From the NCBI RefSeq assembly GCF_001039355.2, contig NW_019776168.1, forward strand, positions 62,001-126,000: DNA of 64,000 nucleotides. Reading direction: 5' to 3'. A program made the translations under genes and the position numbers. The DNA is from Lingula anatina. Lineage: Eukaryota; Brachiopoda; Lingulata; Lingulida; Lingulidae. Positions 1 through 13,400 of this stretch are shown piece by piece (within the stretch, counting starts at the first letter, position 1; every line of letters starts with the position of its first letter). The notes under the pieces are model-generated. The model ran no database searches. It worked only from the letters and a program-made list of their open reading frames with translations, and had not been told where the DNA came from.

Positions 1-440
1 ATGTTTGTTTGCCAAGGTAGGGAAAATAGTTAGATACTGTCTCTATTCATCCATCCATCAAAGCAGCAGTGCTGCCCTCTCTTGTCTTTTACTTTTACCA
101 TTAAGGTCTCCCGGCAGCATTCAACACCTGTTTGTACTGACCAATCAGCAAGGAAATTTCTCCACCCTAAACATCAAGATAAAAATATACTGTCATCAAA
201 TAATGACATATATGATATACTGTATACATCACCCCTTGTTTTAACATTACATTTTGAATAATTGACTACAAGATATGTAAGAATTACCATTTCATTTCTC
301 TTTATTTTGTTTGCCTGTACTAAATGTTATTTTCAATTTACTTGCATTTCTCAGAGCACAACACTTTTGATGAAAAAAAAAGCACACAATAAAGTGTTTT
401 TTTTTTTGGTCCCATGATAAACTTGGTAAGTGTATTTTAC
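1..440 (-). other. Myosin-XV intron (window edge), no feature seen
   Basis: Lies downstream, on the minus strand, of the donor at 440 (CAG|GTAAAA). I found no in-phase exon here that could carry the missing myosin C-terminus. Confidence 0.6.
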
Positions 441-3400
441 CTGGTCAGTCTCAACTCGCACAATTTTCTGTTGCATTAATGTTCCCACTTTCATGTCTAG
501 GAAAGTGCCATTCTCAGACCAACGCCTGGTGGAAAGGATTTCACCAAAGGGGTAAGTGACCAGGATTTCCTATTTGGATTGAAAAAAATCTACATTTGGT
601 ACGAGCTGGAGTACGCTGTTTAGATAAATATATAGGTACATTCAGTACATGTTAATGTTGTTTACAGAAAACAAATTAATTCATAAAAAATCTTTGCTTC
701 AATATTTCAACATCTATTGACAGTAGAACATAACCCGAGAAAAATTATATATATTTAAAAAAATAAAAGACTAGAAGACTTAAGCTTAAAAAATAAAGTG
801 ATGCCACATATACATGTACATGTAAGTATATATTGGCAATCAGACAAAAAACAAGATGCAATCAATATTTACGTGAGTTTTTTCATGAAGGAACTGCATT
901 CCATTCCTATTGACTGCCAACATACACCTTCCTGGCACACGGTTATCAGTAACACTCTGGAACAGGTAAATATATACATCAGGTGTGCATATAGACATAT
1001 CCATAAGTTCAGAAATGTTTCAGCTACAGCAATAACAAAAACCGTTTTAGAAAAGATCCATGAGATCTTATCAACCAAACTGACAAAACATAATTTCTCA
1101 TAGATTCTTTATAAGATCTTCTTTGGAGGGTTTGGCAAACCAACTGACTTAACTGAATATACTGCATCTAGTCAACTTACATCTAGCATCTAAATCTAGA
1201 CTGATCTAGCACTGCTTACCTTGATGTAGAAGAAAGTGGATCCAAACAATGCCCATCTTGAGATGTGCCCTAGAATTTAAAGAGCATACAAATACAGCAC
1301 AACTTAATGCACTATACAAATAATGCCTCACAACTATAAGTACTGTACTGACTTGATCTTTTCATAAAAGAAAAAGTAAAAATCAATTTTGTAACATTTT
1401 CCCTGCTTTTACTGTATAGAACAGAACTATAAGGTAGCCTGCTTTTCAATTTTGTTACTAACTTTCTATGAGCATGTTTAATTTTAAGAATTTACGGCTA
1501 TTATTTATGACAGTATCTGTAAAATTCACAATTTTCCCCACTGAGAAGACCAAGTTATTACCCTAGTTCTATATTTCTATTTTTTCAATAAAACTGCTAG
1601 TAGAAGTGAACCTAATTTTGCTGAAATCATCTATACATACACTGTAATATCAGAATTGACCAAGGACACAATACAGCAACAAATATATAGAAAATCTTAT
1701 ATTGGTTGTTGCAGTTGGACAGAGAGACCACAAAGTATTTTTACTTTATGATCCTAAAAATGTAATTCCCAAGTCCTGAAGGACCAGGCTGTGAAGCAAT
1801 GACTCACAATGGCCTTATATTGTTGTAGTGGTAGAATTTTATTTTATTACTGTACATGTATGTGTGCAATAAGGTACAGAGCACACATCAAAATGACACA
1901 AAAATAAAATTAAACAAGGGTGCATAGTGACGAGCACCACATCTAGATCCAAGGACCTACAAAGCCCAAAATTCATGAGATTATATGTGACATGCATAAA
2001 AGAGATGGATATAGGGGCTCTTAGGAGGAAAAGTGGTAACTGTGATGTGGCGACGGAGCCAATGGAGCCAGCGGATGATACCTGTTGGGACTAAAACCAC
2101 GTGTACTGCCAGTGCCGCGCTGGTGGTACAATTATTTGCACTTACCCAGGAAGGCCAACTTGGCGTCGGCTGGTCTCATATGCTGAACCTCCCTGGACTT
2201 GGTGTGGACAAGGTTGACCCACTGTTGGGGCCGCATCTCAGACCGCTGGTGGACAGTGGTAGGCAGGGATTCTTGGACATCTTTCCTGTATAAGAAATAA
2301 GACGTAGAACATTTAGACCTCATTTACATCTTCGTGTTTGTCATTCCCTTATACTGATTAAAATTTGAAGATTTTGCCTCTATCACTTCTCTTTCTCTAC
2401 AAAAAGACTTTTTTTACCAATTCAAATTTGCCTTAATCTCCACTTGACATATATACCCATCATAGACTTAAATAAAACTACATATCATCCCTTGTGGCTA
2501 TGTTTTCTCTGTCAGTCAGAAAAAAGTAGATACATTTATACTTACAGTGTTGGTAATTGCACTGCATCTTTAGCTCGGTGATGTAAAGCAGCTAGTCTAC
2601 CAAGTTCCTCCTGCAATACAGTGACAGTCAAAATCCTATTTCTTTCTTTTGCATTGCAATAAATTGGGCATACATATATATATGATACTGAATGATACAT
2701 GTTAGATGATATGATACTAAATGATACATGTTAGATGATATGATACTGAATGATACATGTTAGATAATATGATACTGAATGATACATGTTAGATGATATG
2801 ATACTAAATGATACATGTTAGATGATATGATACTGAATGATACATGTTAGATGATATGATACTAAATGATACATGTTAGATGATATGATACTAAATGATA
2901 CATGTTAGATGATATGATACTGAATGATACATGTTAGATGATATGATACTGAATGATACATGTTAGATGATATGATACTAAATGATACATGTTAGATGAT
3001 ATGATACTGAATGATACATGTTAGATGATATGATACTAAATGATACATGTTAGATGAAGTCACATGTCATATATACTGTATATGTAACATGTGTGCATCA
3101 TTCAATAGCATAATATTTTTTAAATCAAATGACACTATAAAAGGCTTAAATGCCTATGACAAAAAAATTAACATTTGAAAAACCACATAAATGTAACAAG
3201 CAGTTAAAAAATCTTACAATTTGTTCAGGCATCAGCCGGTCTCCTCTTAGAACCAGTGGAAAACCATCAAAAAAGTCTGGCAAGGTCTGGTGGTACGTAA
3301 TATCAATGTAGTTTTCAGACTGGCTGTCCATGTGGATTGGGAATACCCAGCTTGTTCGCTGGAACAGAAAGACGTACTTCTTCCTCTGTCGACTCAATTC

Positions 3401-4475
3401 TGTGGTGATGTCGAATATAAACTCATTCCTTTTCATTGGGACATACTCGTTTTCTGAAATACAGTTCACAAATATCTCCTATACTTTTACTGTACTTAAA
3501 GTTTTCTTTCATTAGGTTTAAAAAGAAAGGGTTATGCAGGATATGATACTATCTTACAAACTTTACCCTTAAATACACAAAAGAATCCACTGTAAAAAGA
3601 TATCTATCACCTTTTTTATTATTTAATGTATTAAATTTTGTATATAACATTCGACAAGTAAGACAGAAAAGGTTTACCAATGAAGTTCTTATTTGTAAAA
3701 AATAAATATGAAAATGCTTCCCTTTCAATTAAAATGTGTCTTACCTTTCGTCAATACATATATCAAAGAGTATTCCTCCACTTCCAGAGGGTTTTCCAAG
3801 CCCAGTCTATAACACACATCCTCAATGACATCTTCTGCCAGCTAAAGTTAATGGTGACACATTCAGTAACAGTAGCAATGTCAAGGACAAAGACAGAAAC
3901 ATTAACAATGGGTGTCATACTGTTTGTAAATTAATTATCTATGCAGTTTCTCTTTACCTGAACATTATATCATCTCATAAAAGTCTCACTAAAAATTCTC
4001 TTACCGTGCATGGTCTGACATTGAGAACAATAGGAAGTATACCAGCCAACATACATTGCTGTCTCTTCGACACACGGCCATCCTAAAATATACAGAAAAT
4101 AGGTGATGAAAAAGTGTACAATGCTTTGTATGATCCTTGTGATCCTATGTACCTGATTATACATGGTAATAGGAAGTTTTGAATCAAAAGGGGTATGGTG
4201 ATCAAATAATTGAGATGTCCTATTGGTTGAAAGGTACAGGCAAGTTCAATAATAAAATGTGATATAGGCTTTAAAAATGGTTGGAAAACAATTATTCAAA
4301 AGTCTTCATAAAGATGATGAAGGAATTTGTTTATTTTCAGATTGAAACATAAAGCACAATTACACCTCAAATCAACTTACAGTAATTGCTTTGATCTCCT
4401 CTGCATCGGGTACATTTTTCCTCCCACCATACTTGACAGTTTTCCTAAAGTTCTGCACACATATGGAGGCAATTC
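441..4475 (-). CDS. MYO15A: Myosin-XV segment: second FERM domain, incomplete at window edge (about residues 2617-2941)
   Basis: Exons: 4381-4475, 4005-4082, 3745-3841, 3218-3453, 2546-2610, 2146-2285, 1220-1269, 873-956, 441-569. The sequence runs from [16 protein letters not shown] through F1 ([13 protein letters not shown]), F2 ([35 protein letters not shown]) and F3 ([67 protein letters not shown]). The small exon 873-956 was found by its phase and fills the gap left in F3. The last residues here are RVETDQ; the final helix and any C-terminal PDZ-binding motif are outside the window. Confidence 0.93.
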
Positions 4476-7400
4476 CTGAAAGAAAGTAATTGAAAAACTA
4501 TATACTTTTCACAATAAATGTTACAACATATATTATACCAAAGACCCAGTTAAACCAATCAAATCAGACGTCTTGGAAAAGATAACAGATTCAGAATATG
4601 TTTTCAAAATGGATAGTTTTACTGAACACTTTCATGTCTTTATTTTGGAGACAATAATCAGTTTCATTTTGCTTGAATTCATTGAGTAATAATAATCATC
4701 CATATACGTACCACAGTGAGTCCTGCTAGTGTCAAAGGCCACACTCTGTATATACTTGATCAAGTATGGTCTCAATGCATCAGTGCAGTCAAACCAAGCA
4801 GTCATTATAGAGAGCAGTCTCCAACCTTGTTGACAACTGTCACTGTTTGAAAAAACACAAAGTATCATAGCTTTATTAATCGATTATTCTGAACATGATG
4901 GTAAACTGTCACCAGCATTATTGGAAGCTGTACCTGCAGATGAAAAATGTAAATGTTGATACAAATTCTCAATTTTTGTTAATATGTCTACTTTTTTTAA
5001 GAGCTTCAAACAAAAACAGAGGTCTCGATCAATCTTCATTTTGTACTCTCGTCAGATGTTGGTCAATAAGCTGCATATAGTGATCCAAGATAAGAGATCC
5101 CATGAAGAAAAGTGTCCGGTACACTTACGGTTTACTGCTCTTGTTATTGGTGGTCTGTTTACAAATCTGACAGTAGACCTCATCCTTCAGGTCTGGGTGT
5201 GAATGACAGGCCATCAGCAGCTGGTTCACACAGTCCACTGGGGTCTTGTCTCGCGGCAGTGGATAATCACCCATATATTGCATCACAGCTGGAAGTTAAG
5301 TAATTCGCAATTAATAACAATAAAGAAGTCCAAAGTTACATCTCTCAAGGACTGTAATGTAGCACAAAAAATCCTAAGGAAAAACTAAACTTATCAATTG
5401 CAAAACTTTGTAACATTGCAACACATACATACTAACAGATATCATCATCATTTTCATTTGTTGTTAGACACACCCACCTATAAAACATTCCAAAGCCATC
5501 TTGTTGAACTGGGGAGTCTTGGCTTTCAGCAAGGAAGCTTGGATAGGGGACTGAAATTGAAGAAAAAAAAACACTGAAATAACTAAACGCAAACCGAAAT
5601 TTCTTAAATATGGGTTCTTATGAGGATCTTTAAAGTGTCTCAAATCTATTTCTCTTCAATACCATCAAATTACCACTTAATAAGTCATTTGGTTATTAAG
5701 ATAACCATGCTAATTAATTATTTGTATAAAATTCTTCTGTGTCTAAAAAATGCTGACCTTTGTCCATTTGACCATGTCAGCTTGTTCTTTCCACGTCCAG
5801 TCAAGACCTAAATAAAAAGAGCTGATTGAGTATGATTACTGTGAATGTTTCCAAAATATATCGATTCCACATCATATAAACTAAAAGAATAAAAAAAACT
5901 TCACACGTGCTGCTGAAACTACAGACTCATATCAAATTTAATTCATTCTGTATTTGTATCCTTGAAATAAAAAACAATTAAAACTTCCTTTGGTTTTATG
6001 TTTACAACACATTTACATAAGAATGACTGATAAAAGAAACACTACATTATTAGCTAAGGATGTTAGGAATGATATTTGGTTATAAGACAAAAATTATATC
6101 AAAATCTATTATTATAATGGTATGAAAGTCTAGACTATTATGATAACTTACAAATTTCCATTAAAAGAAATGCTACAAAATATCTCCAAATGACAGAAAG
6201 GGAATATCTTTACAGAAAATAATGTACTCAAAATACAAAAAAAAATTGAAATGGAACCAGTAAAAGAGCAAATTATTCCTACAAAACTGCAAAATAATTC
6301 AGACTGGTGTTGTCCTTCCAAATTTCTGTATTCTTTCTATAATAAGTTGTAAGTTTTACTAACTTTAATATTAAAAAACAAAATATTTAATTAATAAGTA
6401 AAGAGTATGATGATACATGCATTTTTATGGTATGCAGTGCAGTAAGGAAATCAGCACAAATGCATAGAATTTTAGATTCCATGCACTAATTGCAAAATAT
6501 ATTAAAACAATTATTTGGCCAATTTCAACACCATCATTATCAAAATGCCATGCTAAAAGTAATATACTAAAATTCATTGTTACTGGCAAAGAAAATGTTA
6601 ACTAAGATGATTAATAAAAAGCCAAGCATGTTATGTTATCAGATCTTACCACCACCTCGTTTCTTGCGCAAGCTATGAGACTTGAGGTTTTCAAGCAATT
6701 TTAGGGTGCCTCGTATGGAGCCGTCATCAGAACGTAACATTTGATACCTTTAAGAAAATATTACATACAGTAAAGATGACATGCAGGAAGTTACAAGTTT
6801 TCCGGGCTAGTGCCTCTACTTGGTAGACTGAAGGCCTGTTCATATCTGTTAAAAAATTCTTAAGATGATTGGCATGCAAACTAAGCCTTTGCCTACTGAA
6901 ATTACATATTTCAGCAAAAATCAATGACAGCAGGACTTAATTTAGATGGGTTCATTCAACCATGTCACATGACATCAAATTTCATGCCTGTGGTGTCATG
7001 TGGATACAAAAGATTATGATATATTGTGTACAGCTCAGTACAATTTTTTACTAAATTTTAGAACAATTCTCCCCTGGACAATTCTCCTCAAGGAAAATAC
7101 ATGGTGTTTTATTCATCATTTTGATGCATTTATGCATTTTTGAATATTTTAGTGAAATTTGCTAGTAGTGTGCAGGGGTGCTCATGTCTTGGCTTCATTC
7201 ATTTTTACCAAATTAATGCTATCAAGGGTTAAGCATTGTTCAGGATAGAAATTATTTAACAAAGGTAAAAGTAAATTCAAAACAACTTCATATTACAATT
7301 TTTCTCCTTATTATAATTTCATTGCAGATGGAATATCAAGGGAGGGGGTTTGTCCAGGGAAGAGGAATTATCTGTGGCAATTGTCCCGATATGATACCAT

Positions 7401-10400
7401 TTTACTATATACAATGGGGGAGCATATCAGGTGGAGCATAGGTAGCGAATGTGGTTCATGTCAGATCATATGACAGGGGATGCGTTTGTACCAATGGCAC
7501 CTTACCGTTAGAAAACAATGTTTGCATATCCATTAGACAACATATTCCATTGAATGAGTGGGTCATTCTGGCTTAAATCTTGTTTACACTTTTATTTTTA
7601 AAGTTTGTTGTTGGTTGACTCAATCACTACAGAAAAAATGATTCTCAAAACTTCATGACTGCATCAATGAAGCTGCTGACTTGAAGGTCAAACAGTGTCG
7701 AGAATTCCATACAAAATATATTCATTTTTAATGGTGCATTTTTCTTTTTGACTAGTGTAAACAAAAATCAAGCTCAATGCATTTAGTCAATGGGGATATG
7801 AAAAGTTGATTAATGAAGGGAATAATTATTAGAATTAAATGCTGTTGGTTTAGAAGATGCATGGGTAAAATACAGACAGTAGAAATAGCTGATGGCAATT
7901 TAATGCTCATCAATTCTCCCATCAGTATCTCTCATTCACATTAATAATGGGAATTAGGCCTTAGTTTTTACCTTTCTTTAGTATGCCTGGTTTAGTAGCG
8001 GGACCAGATTTTCTAGGATATTTAAAATTTGTAAACAAAACTATTTATCAACTGATTCATTGAATATAAAAACACTACGACATGTAAAGTGACAACTATA
8101 TCATAACTGTTACATGAAATGATCAAACAGAGACAAATGACTTTGAAGTCACAAAAAATGTTATCTATTCAAAGATCAAATTTGAAATCACTTGCTTTAA
8201 AATATAGAATGTAGTAGCCAATAATAATTTGTAAACAGCATTAAGTCCATTTAATTAATGAACACAACCTGAAGTCCACATACTTATTTTATCATTATAT
8301 TACCAATACAACTTGTTCACACTTACTTATCAAGGGACTCTCTGAAGTGCATTATGGCAAACTCTAACATGGAGAAGCGCCCATCAGGCGGAGCACGCAC
8401 ACTGCCTAGGCTGCCATCGCTGGCATCATCTCTGCTTGTACTCTAAAACAGCAATGGAATCTCATTTCAGATGTGAATATGCTGGTGCATAAGGACACAT
8501 GCATAAGGACACAAACCTAGCTCTATGAATTTCGACATTAATTTTTGTTTAAAAATTCTGAAAAAAAAAGTCCTGATTATTTCTGAATAATAGTAAAGAG
8601 CATAATTTCTTAAAGCTCACTTGGGTAAAGCCCATAAATTTATCAATATTTCACCCAATCAAATGTTTCACCAGACTTAATAAGCAAGCCTGTAGACTTC
8701 GTGTTTTTCTATCTCCATTTAATTCATATAAACATATATACTACATGCACAAGCATCTTGGCAACTGTTTTTATAAAATCATGAGCATTTGATCTAAGAA
8801 CAGAGCAAGTTTGCCTCCTCACCCTCTGTATACTTGGCTGTCTCTGAATAGGTGGCGCTGGAGCAGGTGGCTGGAACAAGAAAAGATTTATTATTTTGTG
8901 TACAATATTTGAAAGTCAGTCTACTTTGTGCATTTTTAAATGCAATCTTTCCATCTCTAATTGTCTCAATATCAATGAGATGAATAATAGTTAAGAAAGA
9001 AAAGTAGCTTTTCACAATGAAGAATCGAGTGAGTTTCATAGATACAGATCCAAATATAAGTAAAAAACTGCTCTAGCTCTCAAAAACTGTACACTCAAGG
9101 AGTTGCTGATCTGTACCCATTTTACTGAGACTTCTAAGGAACACACCTTCAGGTTGAGACTTCCAGTTCTTTTGAGTTCATTCCTACTGACTGGTATGAC
9201 ATATTCCACTGGGAACATGCCACTGCGGCTGTTAATACTACCATATAACCAGCCTGAAACAAAGAAATAATAACCCTCAGATATCTGCATTATATGACAG
9301 AGCAAACTAAAATCGTTTTTTTTTGGCAGTGATTGTGATAAGGAAGATAAAGGTTGAGACTATATTGCTATATATGTGACTGATGTGACTAATGTAAACT
9401 CATGGTGAAAATCATGTTTTATAACATTACCTATATCACTTACTATTCAGTGCAAATATCATTACCTAAGCAGTAAATCCAATCATGACAATATTCATCC
9501 ATTGAACTATATGACTTGGCTCAAGTTTCAGAGCTAGCAAAGAACTGCTTTTTCATTTTCAAATTTCCTTACAGACCCACTTGTTGCATCTGAACTTCAA
9601 CAGCATTTAATTGAAGTCCATCACTCAAGTCACCAATGTCAGATGGGTAAATTACCTGTGTCACATACCCTTCCAAGTCTGGTCCATAAAATGAACATTT
9701 GTGATTGGCGGGGTAAACTTCTATCAAACATGCTGCTTCAAGAAGCAGTCCGATAAAAAATTGCTGGCAAAAAGGAATCAAACATGGGAATATTTTTCAC
9801 ACAACTTTAGAGCAAACAAACAAACCTTTGGAAAGATGCACATCTTTGGTGCTAAGTTTGATGTAATCTCCCTTTTTAAAGCTCAATAGAGTGGACTCAT
9901 GGGTGACATAGTCCTTGATTGCACGTACATAGCTATTGCCCTGAAAAAAAAAAACAAAACATACTAAATCAGGACGCTTATGGTATATTCTTGCTAGTTC
10001 TGAACAGCTAAAAATACCTTATGTTTTCAAAAATACTGCTTGTATATTAATAATAAAAGTTTTATTAGTAGATTAAATTGATTTAATGGAATTGAATTTG
10101 AGCCAGACATTAATTTTTTATTCAAGTAATAAGTAAACTTTATTTTTCATCCGTACATATTAAAACAATAAAACATATGCTCTACAATAACTGAGCCTTT
10201 GGAACAATGGATAAGAGTAACAACATCAAAAAAACTTACATATTCACTTTCAATGCAGAAAGCATTGATCATGTGACGGATTTGATTTGCCTAAAAACAG
10301 AAAGCAAATGCTATAAGTACTACATATGTTATTACAGTTACACAAACAGAAATACAAATCTAGGATATATATATATGACTTAATCAATAATTTTTTCAAT

Positions 10401-13400
10401 ATTTTGAAAAAAAAATCTATTCATAACTTGGAGACAAATGTAGGCCAAATTGGGCAATAAGATTCAACCATTTTCTGTCCCAAGAATTAAATTCTGGTAC
10501 AAGAGAAGTATCATTAGTGCATCTATATTTGTGTGAAGGTCAATCAGGTTGATAAATACCCGATGAGTATACAGGATCAGCCATCGCCCCCTGATATTCA
10601 ACTGTAGTGTGCTGCCACGAGGAACACTCACTTCTACAATGTCTTCATACCTAGAAACATTTGAAATTATAATTATATGCAGAGTGTTTATTACAATCAA
10701 CATATTACAGTTAACATTTTGACTTTGGCCAACTGAACAAAATAATTATAAACCAAACAACTTGATATAAAAAGCCATTATAATTTGACAGAAGTCATCA
10801 GACACTACCTACCTAAAATGTTCAATGACTTCCAGGCTATCCACAAAGATTCCTTTGACCCTCTTGACCAGCCTGACCCCAGAGTGACCAACAGCAAGGA
10901 GCTGAACACTGGGCATACGGTGACCACCCTGAGAAAGAGACAAAAATATGCTGTAATGACTCCATCTTTCCAATGAGAAAAAATAGTAAATTTTACAGAT
11001 ACTGTACATTTCAAGTCATACATTCTTAGAGTTCAAACAATCCCTGGTACAACAAGACTGGACAGCAGGCTATATTACAGTTCCATTCTATGCATTAGAA
11101 GCACTACAAATGATTTAAAGAGATATAATTTTTATGATTTAAAAATTATATTTCTGCAGGATTGATAATATTTCCCCACTGAAAATATCTGAGTTATCAA
11201 GTAATCAAGTGTTGAAGATGCACCTATTTTGAGGTAAATAAAACTATTTACTTTTTAATTACATGTCCATGCTTAAAAGGTCAAAGTTACCATCACATTG
11301 ACAATTTATATCATTCACAATGTTTCCCATTGATTTGTGTTAAATCAGCAATAAATACAATTAAATAAATGTGAGACAACACACAACAAATTACGCTCCT
11401 AATTAATGACATGCAATACTGAAATCACCTTTACAAAATCACTATGCCACTTTACGTGTTGACAATTCAATTGCAACATAATCAAATAAAAAGTGTTCCA
11501 TTCAACGATCTATAATTGTACTTACTAATATCATAGGAATGATAATGTAGACTTAAATTTAATTATCAAAGCAAATGATTTCCTTATTATTATCTAAAGT
11601 AAAGAATTTGCCTTTTATTTTAATTTTTATTGGCATTCTGAAACAAGCAACCCTTAGGGTAAGAAGCATTTGTCTAAATTGCATGAAAACATCAAACTTT
11701 GCAGAAGCAAGAGTAGGGGGTGCGATGGCTAGCATAAAAACTGACCAGTCTTCCTCTGGCATTCATGGTGCCACTAAACTGTTTTGCCAGAAAATAAAAA
11801 AAATCCTTTATTTAATGGCATATTCAAATACAAATCAAACACAGCACAACAAGTTAAAAACTTAGTTTATAAGCTATGGCATATGTCTATAATGTCTAAA
11901 TATCAAAGTGGTCCATTTGTCAAGAGTGCACTTTACTGTTAGAAAACATTAGACATGGGCTCTATTCCCATAGATTTTAGATCAATCTATCCCCGCGGGG
12001 AGTCTCACTAGATTACTTTCAGATAATCTGACTTAAATGTCCATCCCGCCTACTACAAGCTGTAGAGGGGGTAATTAACTTTCGTGTCTGCCCGCCTGAC
12101 AGCTATTTAGCGTGAACCCCCAGGGAGTTAGGTCGATCTAAAGTAGGTCGATCTAATCTATGGAAATGGGGTGATGGAGTCTCAAGTATGCTTCTACTTT
12201 AAACTATTTTAAAACCATTATGCATGCCCTTATTTCAGGAGGCAAAGAGGCCAAGAATATTATCAACTCTGTGAGAGTGACCGGACTTTGTCAAAGAAAA
12301 TAATAATTTGGGGTACCATAGCCAATCTAAAATTTATTTCACCTCTTCAATAATACATGTAGTTCTCTAGATTATTCTCATCTCAGCAAGCAAACCAAGA
12401 TGGAGTCGGTATACTTACAGAGACAGGAAAGAGCCTGGAGAAATAAAGAGGCCAGTCCCTGGCCGAGTCTACCACATTTTTCTTCACATGGCTCTTGTGG
12501 CTGGTGGAGGTCATGTTTTCTAGGGTAATACCATAACCACCTGCAAATAATCAACGCCAAAGACACATGGTCACATTGCCACTAAATGCACAACTTTATT
12601 ACAGTGTATATCTAGGGCACACATAATTTGGTCTGTTGCCCTTGTAATCTTTTCCCTTACTGTAACAGTATAATTTAGGAATTATTTGGCATGTAAAGTG
12701 CATGATATACTAAAAACTAAAATGCAAGATATTTTGTGAAAACAATCATACAAATAACATATTTTTGGTGTATGGCAATATTTACCACACATAACTGAAT
12801 TTTGAGATTTTAAACTACCAAAGTGAAAAATGAAAACTTTTATATGTCCATTAATCTGACTAGTTAAAGGAAACAATGGCCTACCAAGAATGGCTTTCAT
12901 CTTGTTCTTCTCATCCTTGTTTATTCTAATGCAGGCATCATTGTGAATATCTATTACAATCTGACAGAACACTAGAGTCACCAGGGCAGGGTTTTCTAAC
13001 TTCTCATTGGGAGAGAACACCTGGAAAACCATTGGATCTAATGCAGTTCTGAGGTAGCAGTAAAGAAATGTTTACAAATGCAAAATCTTTTAAATTATAT
13101 AGGATATTTCATATCTAGACACAATATCCACGTTGAAAGTTTCTCGTATTATGCATCAAATTCAGTATTAGCATATCAGTGGTCATGTAATCCAGATTTC
13201 TTACCTCCTTCCTAACATGGAGTTGCCATGGTACCCTGGTGTAGCAGTAAAATGGGTTCTTTATTTGTTCAAACAGAACTGTGTTGATTTCTTCCAGCTC
13301 GCGATCAGTAACCAAATGGACATCCAAGGCAGGACTGGGGGCTGCAATGACAAAAGTGAGTATTTATATATAACTTACATTGTAGTTAAGTAGCAGTTAA

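Noticed and set aside
2684-3057. CRISPR-like array
   Set aside because: The units are contiguous with no spacers, and the genome is animal; it is a minisatellite.
9577-9732. Treating this segment as a constitutive SH3 exon
   Set aside because: The SH3 is complete without it, and its in-frame donor is weak; reported only as a possible cassette.
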